Of a DNA stretch of 52,867 nt, positions 41,162 through 48,200 are shown one piece after another. Position 1 is the stretch's first letter; every line of letters begins with the position of its first letter. Under the pieces are notes generated by a model. That model saw nothing but the letters and a program-made list of their open reading frames with translations, made no database searches and was not told the DNA's origin. A program made the translations under genes and the position numbers. Origin of the DNA: JANRLT01 sp041736895 (lineage in GTDB: Bacteria > Planctomycetota > Planctomycetia > Pirellulales > JALHPA01); NCBI GenBank assembly GCA_041736895.1, contig JBGSSS010000046.1, positions 1-52,867 of the forward strand, given 5' to 3'.

Positions 41162-43330
41162 TTACCGCTCCACCGCTTCGCCGCCATCCGCCGTCAGCAT
41201 GGCTTTGAGCGTCTCCGGCTTCAGCTTTGGTGCGAGCGACTGCACACTGCCATCCGCGAATAGGGCCAGCGTCTCTTCGTTGCCGCTGAAGAAGCCGGCG
41301 AGCGGGTCTTTCGCCTGGGGATCGTAAGTCCAATCATCGGGCTTTGTCCACGGCACCGCAGCGGCCGCCGGCGCATCGAACCCGAGGATTGTGTTCGACG
41401 TGCCATCGGTGACTTGCTGGATTTTCAAGCCCGTGGCAGCGCGGAAGATTGTGCTAGCTCCGGCGGGTACCAAATACGTTGTCGATCCTGCGGGGAGTTT
41501 GCCAGCGAGCGGGCTGGCGAAGATCGGCGGCATTTGGTCGAGCAGTTTCTTGTTGTGCTCGCTATCCCACGGCTCGTCGAGATGGAACTGTTTGTAGAGG
41601 TGGTCCTGTTCAATGTACGGCAAGATCAGCACGCGCCAGCTTAGCAGCGGTTTGCCGGCTTTATCCGTCGTCGCGGCCGGCGGGAAATGGCCGTGCGTAT
41701 CCAAGTAATTGTGCATCGCCAAGCCGATTTGCTTCAGGTTGTTCATCGATTGCGAGCGCTTCGCATTCAGCCGCATGTGAGCGATAGGGTTCTTAGGCGC
41801 TTCCTGCGGATTCTCTTTATTCTCCGTCTGCGCTGCTCCCGGAGGTTGCGCGGCGGCGAGCGGTTTTCTGATGTCGCTTGGCTTGCCCAAGTGAATTTCA
41901 TAGCGCACATGTCGCAAGCCCGAGGTGTCGTCCGGTGCCAGCGCTTCGAGCAGCGCTGTGTCGCCGAGGCGTTGATACCGGAACGGCTCGCCGGTCCACG
42001 GATCGCGCGGAACGGGCACGACGGTGACGTCTTTCCAAAGGTGCGGCAGCTCGCCGGTCACGGCCGCGTGCCAGCGCAGCGCCTCGACCGCGCGAAGGAT
42101 GCTTGTTTCGCGTTCGAGCCGCAAGTAGGAGAATCGGACGCGGCTAACGCTCGGCAACAGCATCCGCGAAAAAGAAAGCGCCCCCGTTTTTTCGAGATTT
42201 TCACGCTCTTGCCGTGCCAAGGTTTGCAGCGACGGCCATTCATTCACCGGCAGGTACATCCATTTGAAAATCTCATCGCGGGTTGCCTGATAATCATGAA
42301 TCAAGTCAAGCATGATTGCCTGGCTCATCGGCATGGCATCCACCTTGGCTTTCTCGATTCCGCGCTCCGCCAAGCGTTGCTTGGCCTGGGCATGCAAAAG
42401 CGGGGAAACAGCTGCCAAGGAGAGCAATGGCATCAGATCTTCGCCCGGGGGCTTCATGCCGACATTCAACGTCTGGGTCAATTTCATAAACTTCTCAAAG
42501 GAGCGCAGATACAACTGATCCCATTCGGCAGGCGTGCGCGGTTGATCGAGCTTGCTCCATTCGGGAAACATGATAAAGAGCGTCTCGCCTTCGAATTCCA
42601 GCGCTGGCCGAAAATCGAGCAGCGGCGACGGCAGCGCGGCGAGCGGCCAATATAAGTTGGGGGCCGCGGGATGTTGCATGACTTGCAACAGTTCTTGCTG
42701 CATGGTGCTGGCCATCGCGACGCCGACGAGGCCGTTGATCAGCAGCGGCGCTGTCGTCACATGCCGCGCCGCGGCAAGGCCCGTGCGAACTCCGGCGAGC
42801 GCATCGGTCAGCCGATCTTCAGCCACGGCGTAGCGAATTTCGAGTTGCAACAGCCGGAGCAAGGTCCGCATGTTCTGGATTTCCGGCAAGAGAATCCCGT
42901 AGACGTTTTCATGCTGATCACGCCACGGCAGCGCCCAGCGGCAGCTCGTCCGTTTGGCTCCCAGATGAACGTAGGTCAGGGCGTTGCGATTCAAATTCAA
43001 AATCTCGCGTGCTTCAGTGAGCGGAAATTTGTCGGGAGTCATGTCCAGCAGTTCGGAGATCCGCTCATCCTGTTTGCTCTGCGCCGGCGTCTCGGGGCGG
43101 AGGAGCATCGCCTTGTTGTAGTAAACCGCCGCGTCTTCTTCGACCTGGTCCGGCAACGCGGGCAACAGCCGATGCTGCAACACCGGCGGCGTCGCGGGGC
43201 GCGGGAAGAGGACGACCTTGGTCGGCGCCGGCAAGGCACTTGTGCCCTCCACTTTTCCCTCGGGGTTCTGAGCGAAAGAGGGTGTGGCAAATAGCGAGAA
43301 AAGGGTGAAAGCGAAAAGGAGGTGTCGCAT
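41162..43330 (-). CDS. Secreted protein with C-terminal DUF1559 domain
   Basis: 722 residues from the ATG at 43330, giving a signal peptide (MRHLLFAFTLFSLFATPSFAQ); a start 12 codons upstream (43366) is the alternative. The N-terminal 450 residues are helical, with no recognised family. The C-terminal domain, RSQSMNNLKQIGLAMHNYLD, then HFPPAATTDKAGKPLLSWRV, LPYIEQDHLYKQF and ADGSVQ, is DUF1559, which in Planctomycetes normally sits behind a prepilin-type N-terminus. Here it is fused behind a secreted helical domain with no prepilin motif. Confidence 0.82.
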   Translation of the reverse strand: MRHLLFAFTLFSLFATPSFAQNPEGKVEGTSALPAPTKVVLFPRPATPPVLQHRLLPALPDQVEEDAAVYYNKAMLLRPETPAQSKQDERISELLDMTPDKFPLTEAREILNLNRNALTYVHLGAKRTSCRWALPWRDQHENVYGILLPEIQNMRTLLRLLQLEIRYAVAEDRLTDALAGVRTGLAAARHVTTAPLLINGLVGVAMASTMQQELLQVMQHPAAPNLYWPLAALPSPLLDFRPALEFEGETLFIMFPEWSKLDQPRTPAEWDQLYLRSFEKFMKLTQTLNVGMKPPGEDLMPLLSLAAVSPLLHAQAKQRLAERGIEKAKVDAMPMSQAIMLDLIHDYQATRDEIFKWMYLPVNEWPSLQTLARQERENLEKTGALSFSRMLLPSVSRVRFSYLRLERETSILRAVEALRWHAAVTGELPHLWKDVTVVPVPRDPWTGEPFRYQRLGDTALLEALAPDDTSGLRHVRYEIHLGKPSDIRKPLAAAQPPGAAQTENKENPQEAPKNPIAHMRLNAKRSQSMNNLKQIGLAMHNYLDTHGHFPPAATTDKAGKPLLSWRVLILPYIEQDHLYKQFHLDEPWDSEHNKKLLDQMPPIFASPLAGKLPAGSTTYLVPAGASTIFRAATGLKIQQVTDGTSNTILGFDAPAAAAVPWTKPDDWTYDPQAKDPLAGFFSGNEETLALFADGSVQSLAPKLKPETLKAMLTADGGEAVER

Positions 43331-43437
43331 ATTTTTCACTCGCGCGGGGTTGGAGTTGCTGTTCATGTATGAAACCGTTTGGTTGCCTCCCGCTTGTGGG
43401 GAGAGCTGAGAAAAGTTTTGGGTAATTCTGAAGCACC

Positions 43438-43468
43438 TTTTTGTCGCCCTCGCTAACGCTACGGGCTA
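43438..43468 (-). repeat. Family E hairpin overlapping a stop codon
   Basis: Minus strand: TAGCCCG, then GTAGC-GTTA-GC, then GAGGGCGACAAAAA. The TAG (43466-43468) is the stop of the following minus-strand gene. The outer stem is GCCC/GGGC with imperfect inner pairing. Confidence 0.85.
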
Positions 43469-44023
43469 TAAAATCTCGCGCAGTAGCTCCGCTTGCCAAT
43501 CGCGTGCTGGCGTTGGCAGCGCATCATTGGGATCAATACGCACCGGCGTCGAAACGGGCCACATGCTCAGCCCTCCGCGCGTGACGCGCTGGCGAAGTTC
43601 CAAGTAACTAGCCAAGGCCGATGGTTCGTTCGCCGCGGAACGCGGGGTCTCGGGTTCATTCTCCGGGACGGTGCTGACCAACACTGGCGCGGGTTTTGGC
43701 GAAGGCTGCGGCGTCGTGGGCACGGTCGTTGTCGTGAGCGGCAGCGAACGAGGCTGCGGTTGTTGCCAAACCTGCCACCCCAGCGCGGTGCTGAGCAACA
43801 GCAACGCGACACACGCGGCGGCCCAGTAGTGGTTCGTACGCGGACGAGGTGATTTCTGAACCGGTCCCGGGGCAGTTGCCGTTGAAGCTGGGTTGTGCTG
43901 CGCGAGCGCTGCTTCCCAACCGGCTTGGTAGAGCAATTGCTCGGGTGAAGCTTGCGGCCCTTGCGGCACGAACGAGCGTAGTTGTTGTTCTAAATTCAGC
44001 AGTTCCTGAGATATGTGTTCCAT
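43466..44023 (-). CDS. Single-span membrane protein, probable anti-sigma-type partner
   Basis: 185 residues. The N-terminal 60 residues are soluble and helical (LLNLEQQLRSFVPQGPQASPEQLLYQAGWEAALAQH); a span (NHYWAAACVALLLLSTALGWQVW, about 64-86) and a Pro/Thr-rich outer part follow. It lies 110 nt after the ECF sigma gene on the same strand, the usual place for its anti-sigma factor, but no HXXXCXXC zinc motif is seen. That role is inference from position and layout. The TAG stop is part of a family E hairpin. Confidence 0.7.
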   Translation of the reverse strand: MEHISQELLNLEQQLRSFVPQGPQASPEQLLYQAGWEAALAQHNPASTATAPGPVQKSPRPRTNHYWAAACVALLLLSTALGWQVWQQPQPRSLPLTTTTVPTTPQPSPKPAPVLVSTVPENEPETPRSAANEPSALASYLELRQRVTRGGLSMWPVSTPVRIDPNDALPTPARDWQAELLREIL

Positions 44024-44085
44024 GGCAGCTTCCGGAAGATTCGTGATGATTAACTTAAATGATTGAAAGCGCGGATGCCTGCGGA

Positions 44086-44117
44086 TTTTTGTCGCCCTCG
44101 CAAACGCTACGGGCTAC
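44086..44117 (-). repeat. Family E hairpin, copy 2
   Basis: Minus strand GTAGCCCG, GTAGC-GTTT-GC, GAGGGCGACAAAAA. It lies 16 nt after the stop of the ECF sigma gene. Confidence 0.82.
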
Positions 44118-44133
44118 TAAAATACGCGTCAGG

Positions 44134-44721
44134 TTAGATTTGCTTGCCTTCGAGGATCACCTTTAAGCGGGCTAACGCCGCGGCGTACTGTCGCTGGGCC
44201 GTACTGCTGGAAGCGTCGAGCACTTCGCCCAACTGCGTAAACGTGAGTCCGCCCCAGACATGCAGCACAACGAGTTCGCGCTCCGCGTCCTCCAGCCGAG
44301 CCAAGGCCTCGCGCAGTTCCGCTTGGTCTAGCGCCGCTTCTTGTGTTGGCAAAAACCAATCACCACGTTCAACGGCTGCGGTTTGCTCACGGCGCAGACG
44401 CCGCTGTTCCTGCCGCCAGTGCGAGACAGCGCCATTTCGTACCACCCTGTAAAGCCAGGTCACTGGATCGCGCGGCGGTTCCGTCTGACAAGCCAAACTC
44501 AAAAACGCTGTTTGCACTAGGTCCTCGGCCGCGGTCGACTTTTGCCGCGCGTAAAGCAACAGACCCGGGCTGTACTTCTGCCACAACGCCGCAAGCCAAG
44601 CTCCTGGTTCCGTCGCGAGCGAGCTGATGGCATTTGACGTTTCCAATCTTCGCTCCGCCGGCACTGCCGCAGGCGTACGCACTTCACGCGAACTGGCGGC
44701 GTCCTCGGTGATGAGCGGCAT
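44134..44721 (-). CDS. ECF-type sigma-70 factor
   Basis: 195 residues from the ATG at 44721; a TTG three codons earlier is also possible. Region 2 is WQKYSPGLLLYARQKSTAAEDLVQTAFLSL and the WLYRVVRNGAVSHWRQE segment; region 4 is LTFTQLGEVLDASSSTAQRQYAAALARLK. It directs RNA polymerase to a small regulon in response to a signal. The following gene encodes a single-span protein that may regulate it, and the DUF1559 gene comes next on the same strand, so all three may form one unit. Confidence 0.9.
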   Translation of the reverse strand: MPLITEDAASSREVRTPAAVPAERRLETSNAISSLATEPGAWLAALWQKYSPGLLLYARQKSTAAEDLVQTAFLSLACQTEPPRDPVTWLYRVVRNGAVSHWRQEQRRLRREQTAAVERGDWFLPTQEAALDQAELREALARLEDAERELVVLHVWGGLTFTQLGEVLDASSSTAQRQYAAALARLKVILEGKQI

Positions 44722-44960
44722 GATCGACAACTTCTAGCTCCCGGCTTGTTTCACCCGACCTCTATTACACGCCGAACGAGGGCATGCATCCCAGCTTATT
44801 CTCAAAATAATCGAAAATTGCTAGGGAACTCGAATTCGGGGCGTTTTCTAGCGAATTGCTAAGCGGCAAGCTCCTGTCGGCAGTATTTTCTCGTGGGTTG
44901 TCCGGCTGGCGATCCGATAAGTGAAGAAGGAGCACTCTCCGGCCTATTCTTTGCTCATCG

Positions 44961-47822
44961 ATGCACGAAACTTTGCCGATCACGCGAACTCTGTTGCTGC
45001 TAGCGAGTCTGGGACTCGTGCTAGTTGCTGGCGCGCGCGCGCAAGACGACGCAGCGAAGATCCCAGGGGGTGAACCCCTGGGCTTTGCGCCCCCTGGCAA
45101 CCGCTCTCCGGCACAAAGCATTTCGCTTCCCAATAAGGCGGGGAAAGACGCTAGTCCCGAGGGACCAAAAGCCAATCGCCACGAACTGGCGGTCAGCTCG
45201 GGCAACGTGGTGTCGCTCTACGATTGCGATTTTGGAGAGAACTGGGACAAGAACTACGATCGCTGGCCGGATGGCTGGACGCGCGAGATTTCGGCCAAGT
45301 ATCCGCACTACCTGAAAATCGGAATCGTCCCGATCGAGCAGGATCCTGCGGCCGTGACCAAAGTCGAGGGTCTCGCGGCGCAAGCCCTGCGGATCAATCT
45401 CGACGGCGGCGCGGCGTTGCTCCGCTCGCCCGAGATTCCGGTGAACCCGCTGTTCATGTACCAGGTCGGCGTCAACCTCCGCGTTCCCGCGCTCAAGCAC
45501 GACCGCGTCTGGATCAGCATGACCTACTTCGATGCCAAGCGCCAATCAATCGCCTCGGTCGAATCGCAGCGTGTGCGCGGGACGCAAGGCTGGGAAAATC
45601 TCTCGATCGGACCGGTGCTGCCGCCGAAGAACACGGTCACTTACGTCGTGCTCGAATTGCATGTTGAGCCCGAAGACAAGACCGCGGACCTTCGCGGGTC
45701 GATCGAGTTCACGAACTTACGCGTAGGACGTTTTCCCAAAATCACGCTCGCGAGCAATCGCGCCGACCGCATCTACATCGATCCCGAACGCCCCGAAATC
45801 ATCTGCGAAGCATCGGGGTTTCAAGATCCCGCCGCGCGAATCGTGTTTGAGCTGTTGGATTTGAACAAAAACTCGCTCGCGAAAACGGAGAAGCCTCTGC
45901 GCCGCGCCGAGGAGACACCGCAACTGGCGGTGCCGGCTAAGCAGCAAGCTGAGGCGAAGGCTTCTGAGAAATCTGAGTCTCCGGTTTCACAAGCTGTCAC
46001 TGTCGACGCGCTGGTCTACTCGGGCAACGTCTCGTGGAAGCCGCCAATCAATGAACCGGGCTACTATTACGTGCGCGTCCAGATGCCGGGCGAACTCGGC
46101 ACGATCAACATGCGCGAATTGTCGCTGATCATCTTGCGGCCGTTGCCTGGTCAGACCAGCGGTGAATTCGGCTGGAGCTTGCCCGAGGGCGAAGGCCCCC
46201 TCTCGATTGGGGAGCTTGCGGATCTCGCGGGGCAGGGCGGGATTCACTATCTCAAGATGCCCGTCTGGAGCAGCTCTGAAAAACCGGCGCGCATGGAGCA
46301 GTTGCTCTGGCTCTCGGAGCGGCTGAGCCTCAAACGAATTCAACTCGTCGGTATGCTCAGCGATCCGCCCGAGTCGGTGCGCAGCGCCGTGTCGGGCGGG
46401 AACATCGATTTGGCGGCCGGGATTTTCAGCACGCCGGAACAGGTTTGGTATCCGAGCCTTGAACCGTTGATTTCGCGGCTTTCGGTGCGCGTGGCGCATT
46501 GGCAACTCGGCGGCGACACGGACCAAAGCTTCACCGGCTATGAAGAAGGAAATGCGCGGATCACTTTGCTGCGCAAACTCTTTTCGCGCTTCGGACAACA
46601 ACTACGCTTTAGCGTCGGCTGGGATTGGCTGCGCGAATTGCCCAGCGAAAAGCCGGCTTGGGACACAGCGGTGCTCGGGACGAAACCGGGTCTCACGGCC
46701 GAAGAACAGACGGCGTACTTGGCCGCAACGGCCACGGTGCCAGTGAAACGCTGGGTCTTGATCGAACCGATTCCGGCCGAGCACTACGCGCTCGAAACGC
46801 GCATCGCGGACCTGACCCAACGCATGATTACCGCCAAGGCGGGCCGCGCTGACGGAATTTTCGTGCCGCGGCTCTTTTCGGACAGCACCGGTTTGCTCAA
46901 TAGCGATGGTTCGGCCGGGCCGCTGTTTGTCCCGTGGCGAACGGTTTGTTATCAGTTGTCCGGCAGCGAGTTTCTCGGCAGCTTGTCGCTCGATCCGTCG
47001 ATCAAGAATTACATCTTCCAGCGCCGCGACGAAACGACCATGGCGATCTGGAGCACGCACGATCAAGAAGTGCGCCTCCAGCTCGGCCACGACGTCAAGC
47101 TGCTCACGCCCTGGGGACAAGAACTCGCGCCGCGCCGTGAGGGCGAAGAAGTCGTTTTGCAGCTCACCAACACGCCGGTGCTCGTCACGCGCGTCCACAC
47201 GGGTTTGGTCAAGCTGCAAATGAGCGCCGCGCTGGCGAAAACGCGCTGGGCCAGTTTCTTTGGCCGGCCCCAATCCAACGCCATTGTGCTGAGCAACGGC
47301 TTCGGCCAGTCGGTGTCGGGCAAAGTCCGGATTGTCTGGCCCCAGGCATGGCACGTTGCCGACCGCGAGCTGCCGTTCAAAATTTCGCCGCGCGACACGA
47401 TCCAAGTCCCGTTCGAAATTACGCTCCCGATCAACGCCGGCACGGGCCAGCAAACGGTGGGGATCGAGTTCGAGGTCAATGCCGAACGGACATACCGTTT
47501 TCGCACGACGCGCGAGATCGACGTCGGCTTGGACGATCTGTTTGCCGAGTTTGAGACGCGAATGACGACGAACGGTGACTTGGAAGTCGAGCAGCGGTTG
47601 ACCAATCGCACCGACGAGACGGTGAACTTCAAGTGTTATCTGCAAGCCCCCGGCCCCCGCAAACGAATGACGCTCCAGGTCCTCGACCACGGCCAAGGGA
47701 TCGACGTCAAGATCTTCCAAATCCCGCACGCCGAGGATTTGATCGGCACGGATTTGAAACTGCAACTGATGGAAGTCAACGGCTCGCGGGTTTTGAATTA
47801 CATGGTCAAGGTGAAACCGTAG
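44961..47822 (+). CDS. Large secreted protein, possible carbohydrate-active
   Basis: 953 residues. The signal peptide (LLLLASLGLVLVAGARAQ, about 11-28) is followed within a few residues by an in-frame family I palindrome (45059-45087, residues about 34-42), so the mature N-terminus carries an inserted stretch. The first 250 residues are beta-rich and resemble a jelly-roll carbohydrate-binding module. The middle (SVGWDWLRELP, IEPIPAEHYALETR, RADGIFVPRLF) recalls a TIM-barrel glycosidase, but no catalytic glutamates could be assigned. The C-terminal 200 residues form beta domains. Function unknown. The TAG stop is part of a family F hairpin. Confidence 0.8.
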   Translation: MHETLPITRTLLLLASLGLVLVAGARAQDDAAKIPGGEPLGFAPPGNRSPAQSISLPNKAGKDASPEGPKANRHELAVSSGNVVSLYDCDFGENWDKNYDRWPDGWTREISAKYPHYLKIGIVPIEQDPAAVTKVEGLAAQALRINLDGGAALLRSPEIPVNPLFMYQVGVNLRVPALKHDRVWISMTYFDAKRQSIASVESQRVRGTQGWENLSIGPVLPPKNTVTYVVLELHVEPEDKTADLRGSIEFTNLRVGRFPKITLASNRADRIYIDPERPEIICEASGFQDPAARIVFELLDLNKNSLAKTEKPLRRAEETPQLAVPAKQQAEAKASEKSESPVSQAVTVDALVYSGNVSWKPPINEPGYYYVRVQMPGELGTINMRELSLIILRPLPGQTSGEFGWSLPEGEGPLSIGELADLAGQGGIHYLKMPVWSSSEKPARMEQLLWLSERLSLKRIQLVGMLSDPPESVRSAVSGGNIDLAAGIFSTPEQVWYPSLEPLISRLSVRVAHWQLGGDTDQSFTGYEEGNARITLLRKLFSRFGQQLRFSVGWDWLRELPSEKPAWDTAVLGTKPGLTAEEQTAYLAATATVPVKRWVLIEPIPAEHYALETRIADLTQRMITAKAGRADGIFVPRLFSDSTGLLNSDGSAGPLFVPWRTVCYQLSGSEFLGSLSLDPSIKNYIFQRRDETTMAIWSTHDQEVRLQLGHDVKLLTPWGQELAPRREGEEVVLQLTNTPVLVTRVHTGLVKLQMSAALAKTRWASFFGRPQSNAIVLSNGFGQSVSGKVRIVWPQAWHVADRELPFKISPRDTIQVPFEITLPINAGTGQQTVGIEFEVNAERTYRFRTTREIDVGLDDLFAEFETRMTTNGDLEVEQRLTNRTDETVNFKCYLQAPGPRKRMTLQVLDHGQGIDVKIFQIPHAEDLIGTDLKLQLMEVNGSRVLNYMVKVKP
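45059..45087 (+). repeat. Family I palindrome inside a coding region
   Basis: Arms CCCAGGGG and CCCCTGGG around GTGAA, starting GAT and ending CTTTG. It keeps the reading frame and encodes IPGGEPLGF just after the signal peptide. Same orientation with respect to the gene as the copies at 15138 and 51341. Confidence 0.9.
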
Positions 47823-47842
47823 GTTAGGCTTTCCAGCCTGAA
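47819..47842 (+). repeat. GTAG hairpin (family F) overlapping a stop codon
   Basis: GTAGG, arms TTAGGCT and AGCCTGA (one G-T) around TTCC. Its TAG is the stop of the large secreted protein gene. Confidence 0.9.
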
Positions 47843-47849
47843 ATGCATT

Positions 47850-47876
47850 TTTGAGGTCACAATTTGTGACCTCAAA
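47850..47876. repeat. 27-bp palindrome beyond the ORF6N stop
   Basis: A perfect palindrome with the core GTCACAATTTGTGAC. On the minus strand, in the same frame as the ORF6N gene but after its stop, it reads LRSQIVTSK, the motif of intact ORF6N proteins at this point. Confidence 0.85.
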
Positions 47877-47878
47877 GT

Positions 47879-48118
47879 TTATGGCGAACCGGTCACAGTA
47901 TGTGACCGGTCTAATTGCTCTGTTTCACTGGCAGTTAGCCAAAACATAAACTCAGCAGGAAATCGCACCAAATTCCTTTTGACCGCCTGATTTAAAACCT
48001 TGGTAGTGACCCCATAGAATGCAGCAAGTTCGGCATCCAATAAAACCTTTTCGCCGCGGAGCAATATCACCGCTTCTTCGATCTGTTGTGGTGTCGCCAG
48101 TACTGATTTCTTGGCCAT
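47879..48118 (-). CDS. Truncated ORF6N (phage-type DNA-binding) domain protein
   Basis: 79 residues. EEAVILLRGEKVLLDAELAAFYGV and TKVLNQAVKRNLVRFPAEFMFWLTASE are a clear ORF6N core. Intact relatives run to about 150-180 residues and continue with LRSQIVTS-like sequence and YAFTEQG. Here a stop follows shortly after, and the expected LRSQIVTS motif is found beyond it in the same frame, so the gene is broken or drastically shortened. ORF6N domains occur in phage and mobile-element regulators and bind DNA. Three palindromes with a shared TCACA-N3-TGTGA core lie before, within and after it. Confidence 0.75.
   Translation of the reverse strand: MAKKSVLATPQQIEEAVILLRGEKVLLDAELAAFYGVTTKVLNQAVKRNLVRFPAEFMFWLTASETEQLDRSHTVTGSP
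47888..47910. repeat. 23-bp palindrome at the end of the ORF6N gene
   Basis: Arms ACCGGTCACA and TGTGACCGGT around GTA. It encodes the last residues of the truncated product (DRSHTVTG). Confidence 0.85.
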
Positions 48119-48147
48119 TCTTTGAGTCCCTTCCTGCTACAAGAATT

Positions 48148-48170
48148 GGATATCACAAATTGTGACCTCC
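48148..48170. repeat. Palindrome upstream of the ORF6N start
   Basis: Core TCACAAATTGTGA at 48153-48165, imperfect outer arms (GGATA.../...CCTCC). It lies 30 nt before the ATG and shares the core with 47850 and 47888, so it could be an operator or a duplicated gene fragment. Confidence 0.65.
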
Positions 48171-48175
48171 AATTG

Positions 48176-48198
48176 TCAGGCTGGAAAGCCTGACCTAC
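48176..48198 (-). repeat. GTAG hairpin (family F), copy 2
   Basis: Minus strand: GTAGG, arms TCAGGCT and AGCCTGA around TTCC. It starts 2 nt after the TAG stop of the YdiJ-like gene and faces the copy at 47819, so the ORF6N unit lies between inverted copies. Confidence 0.92.
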
Positions 48199-48200
48199 GG

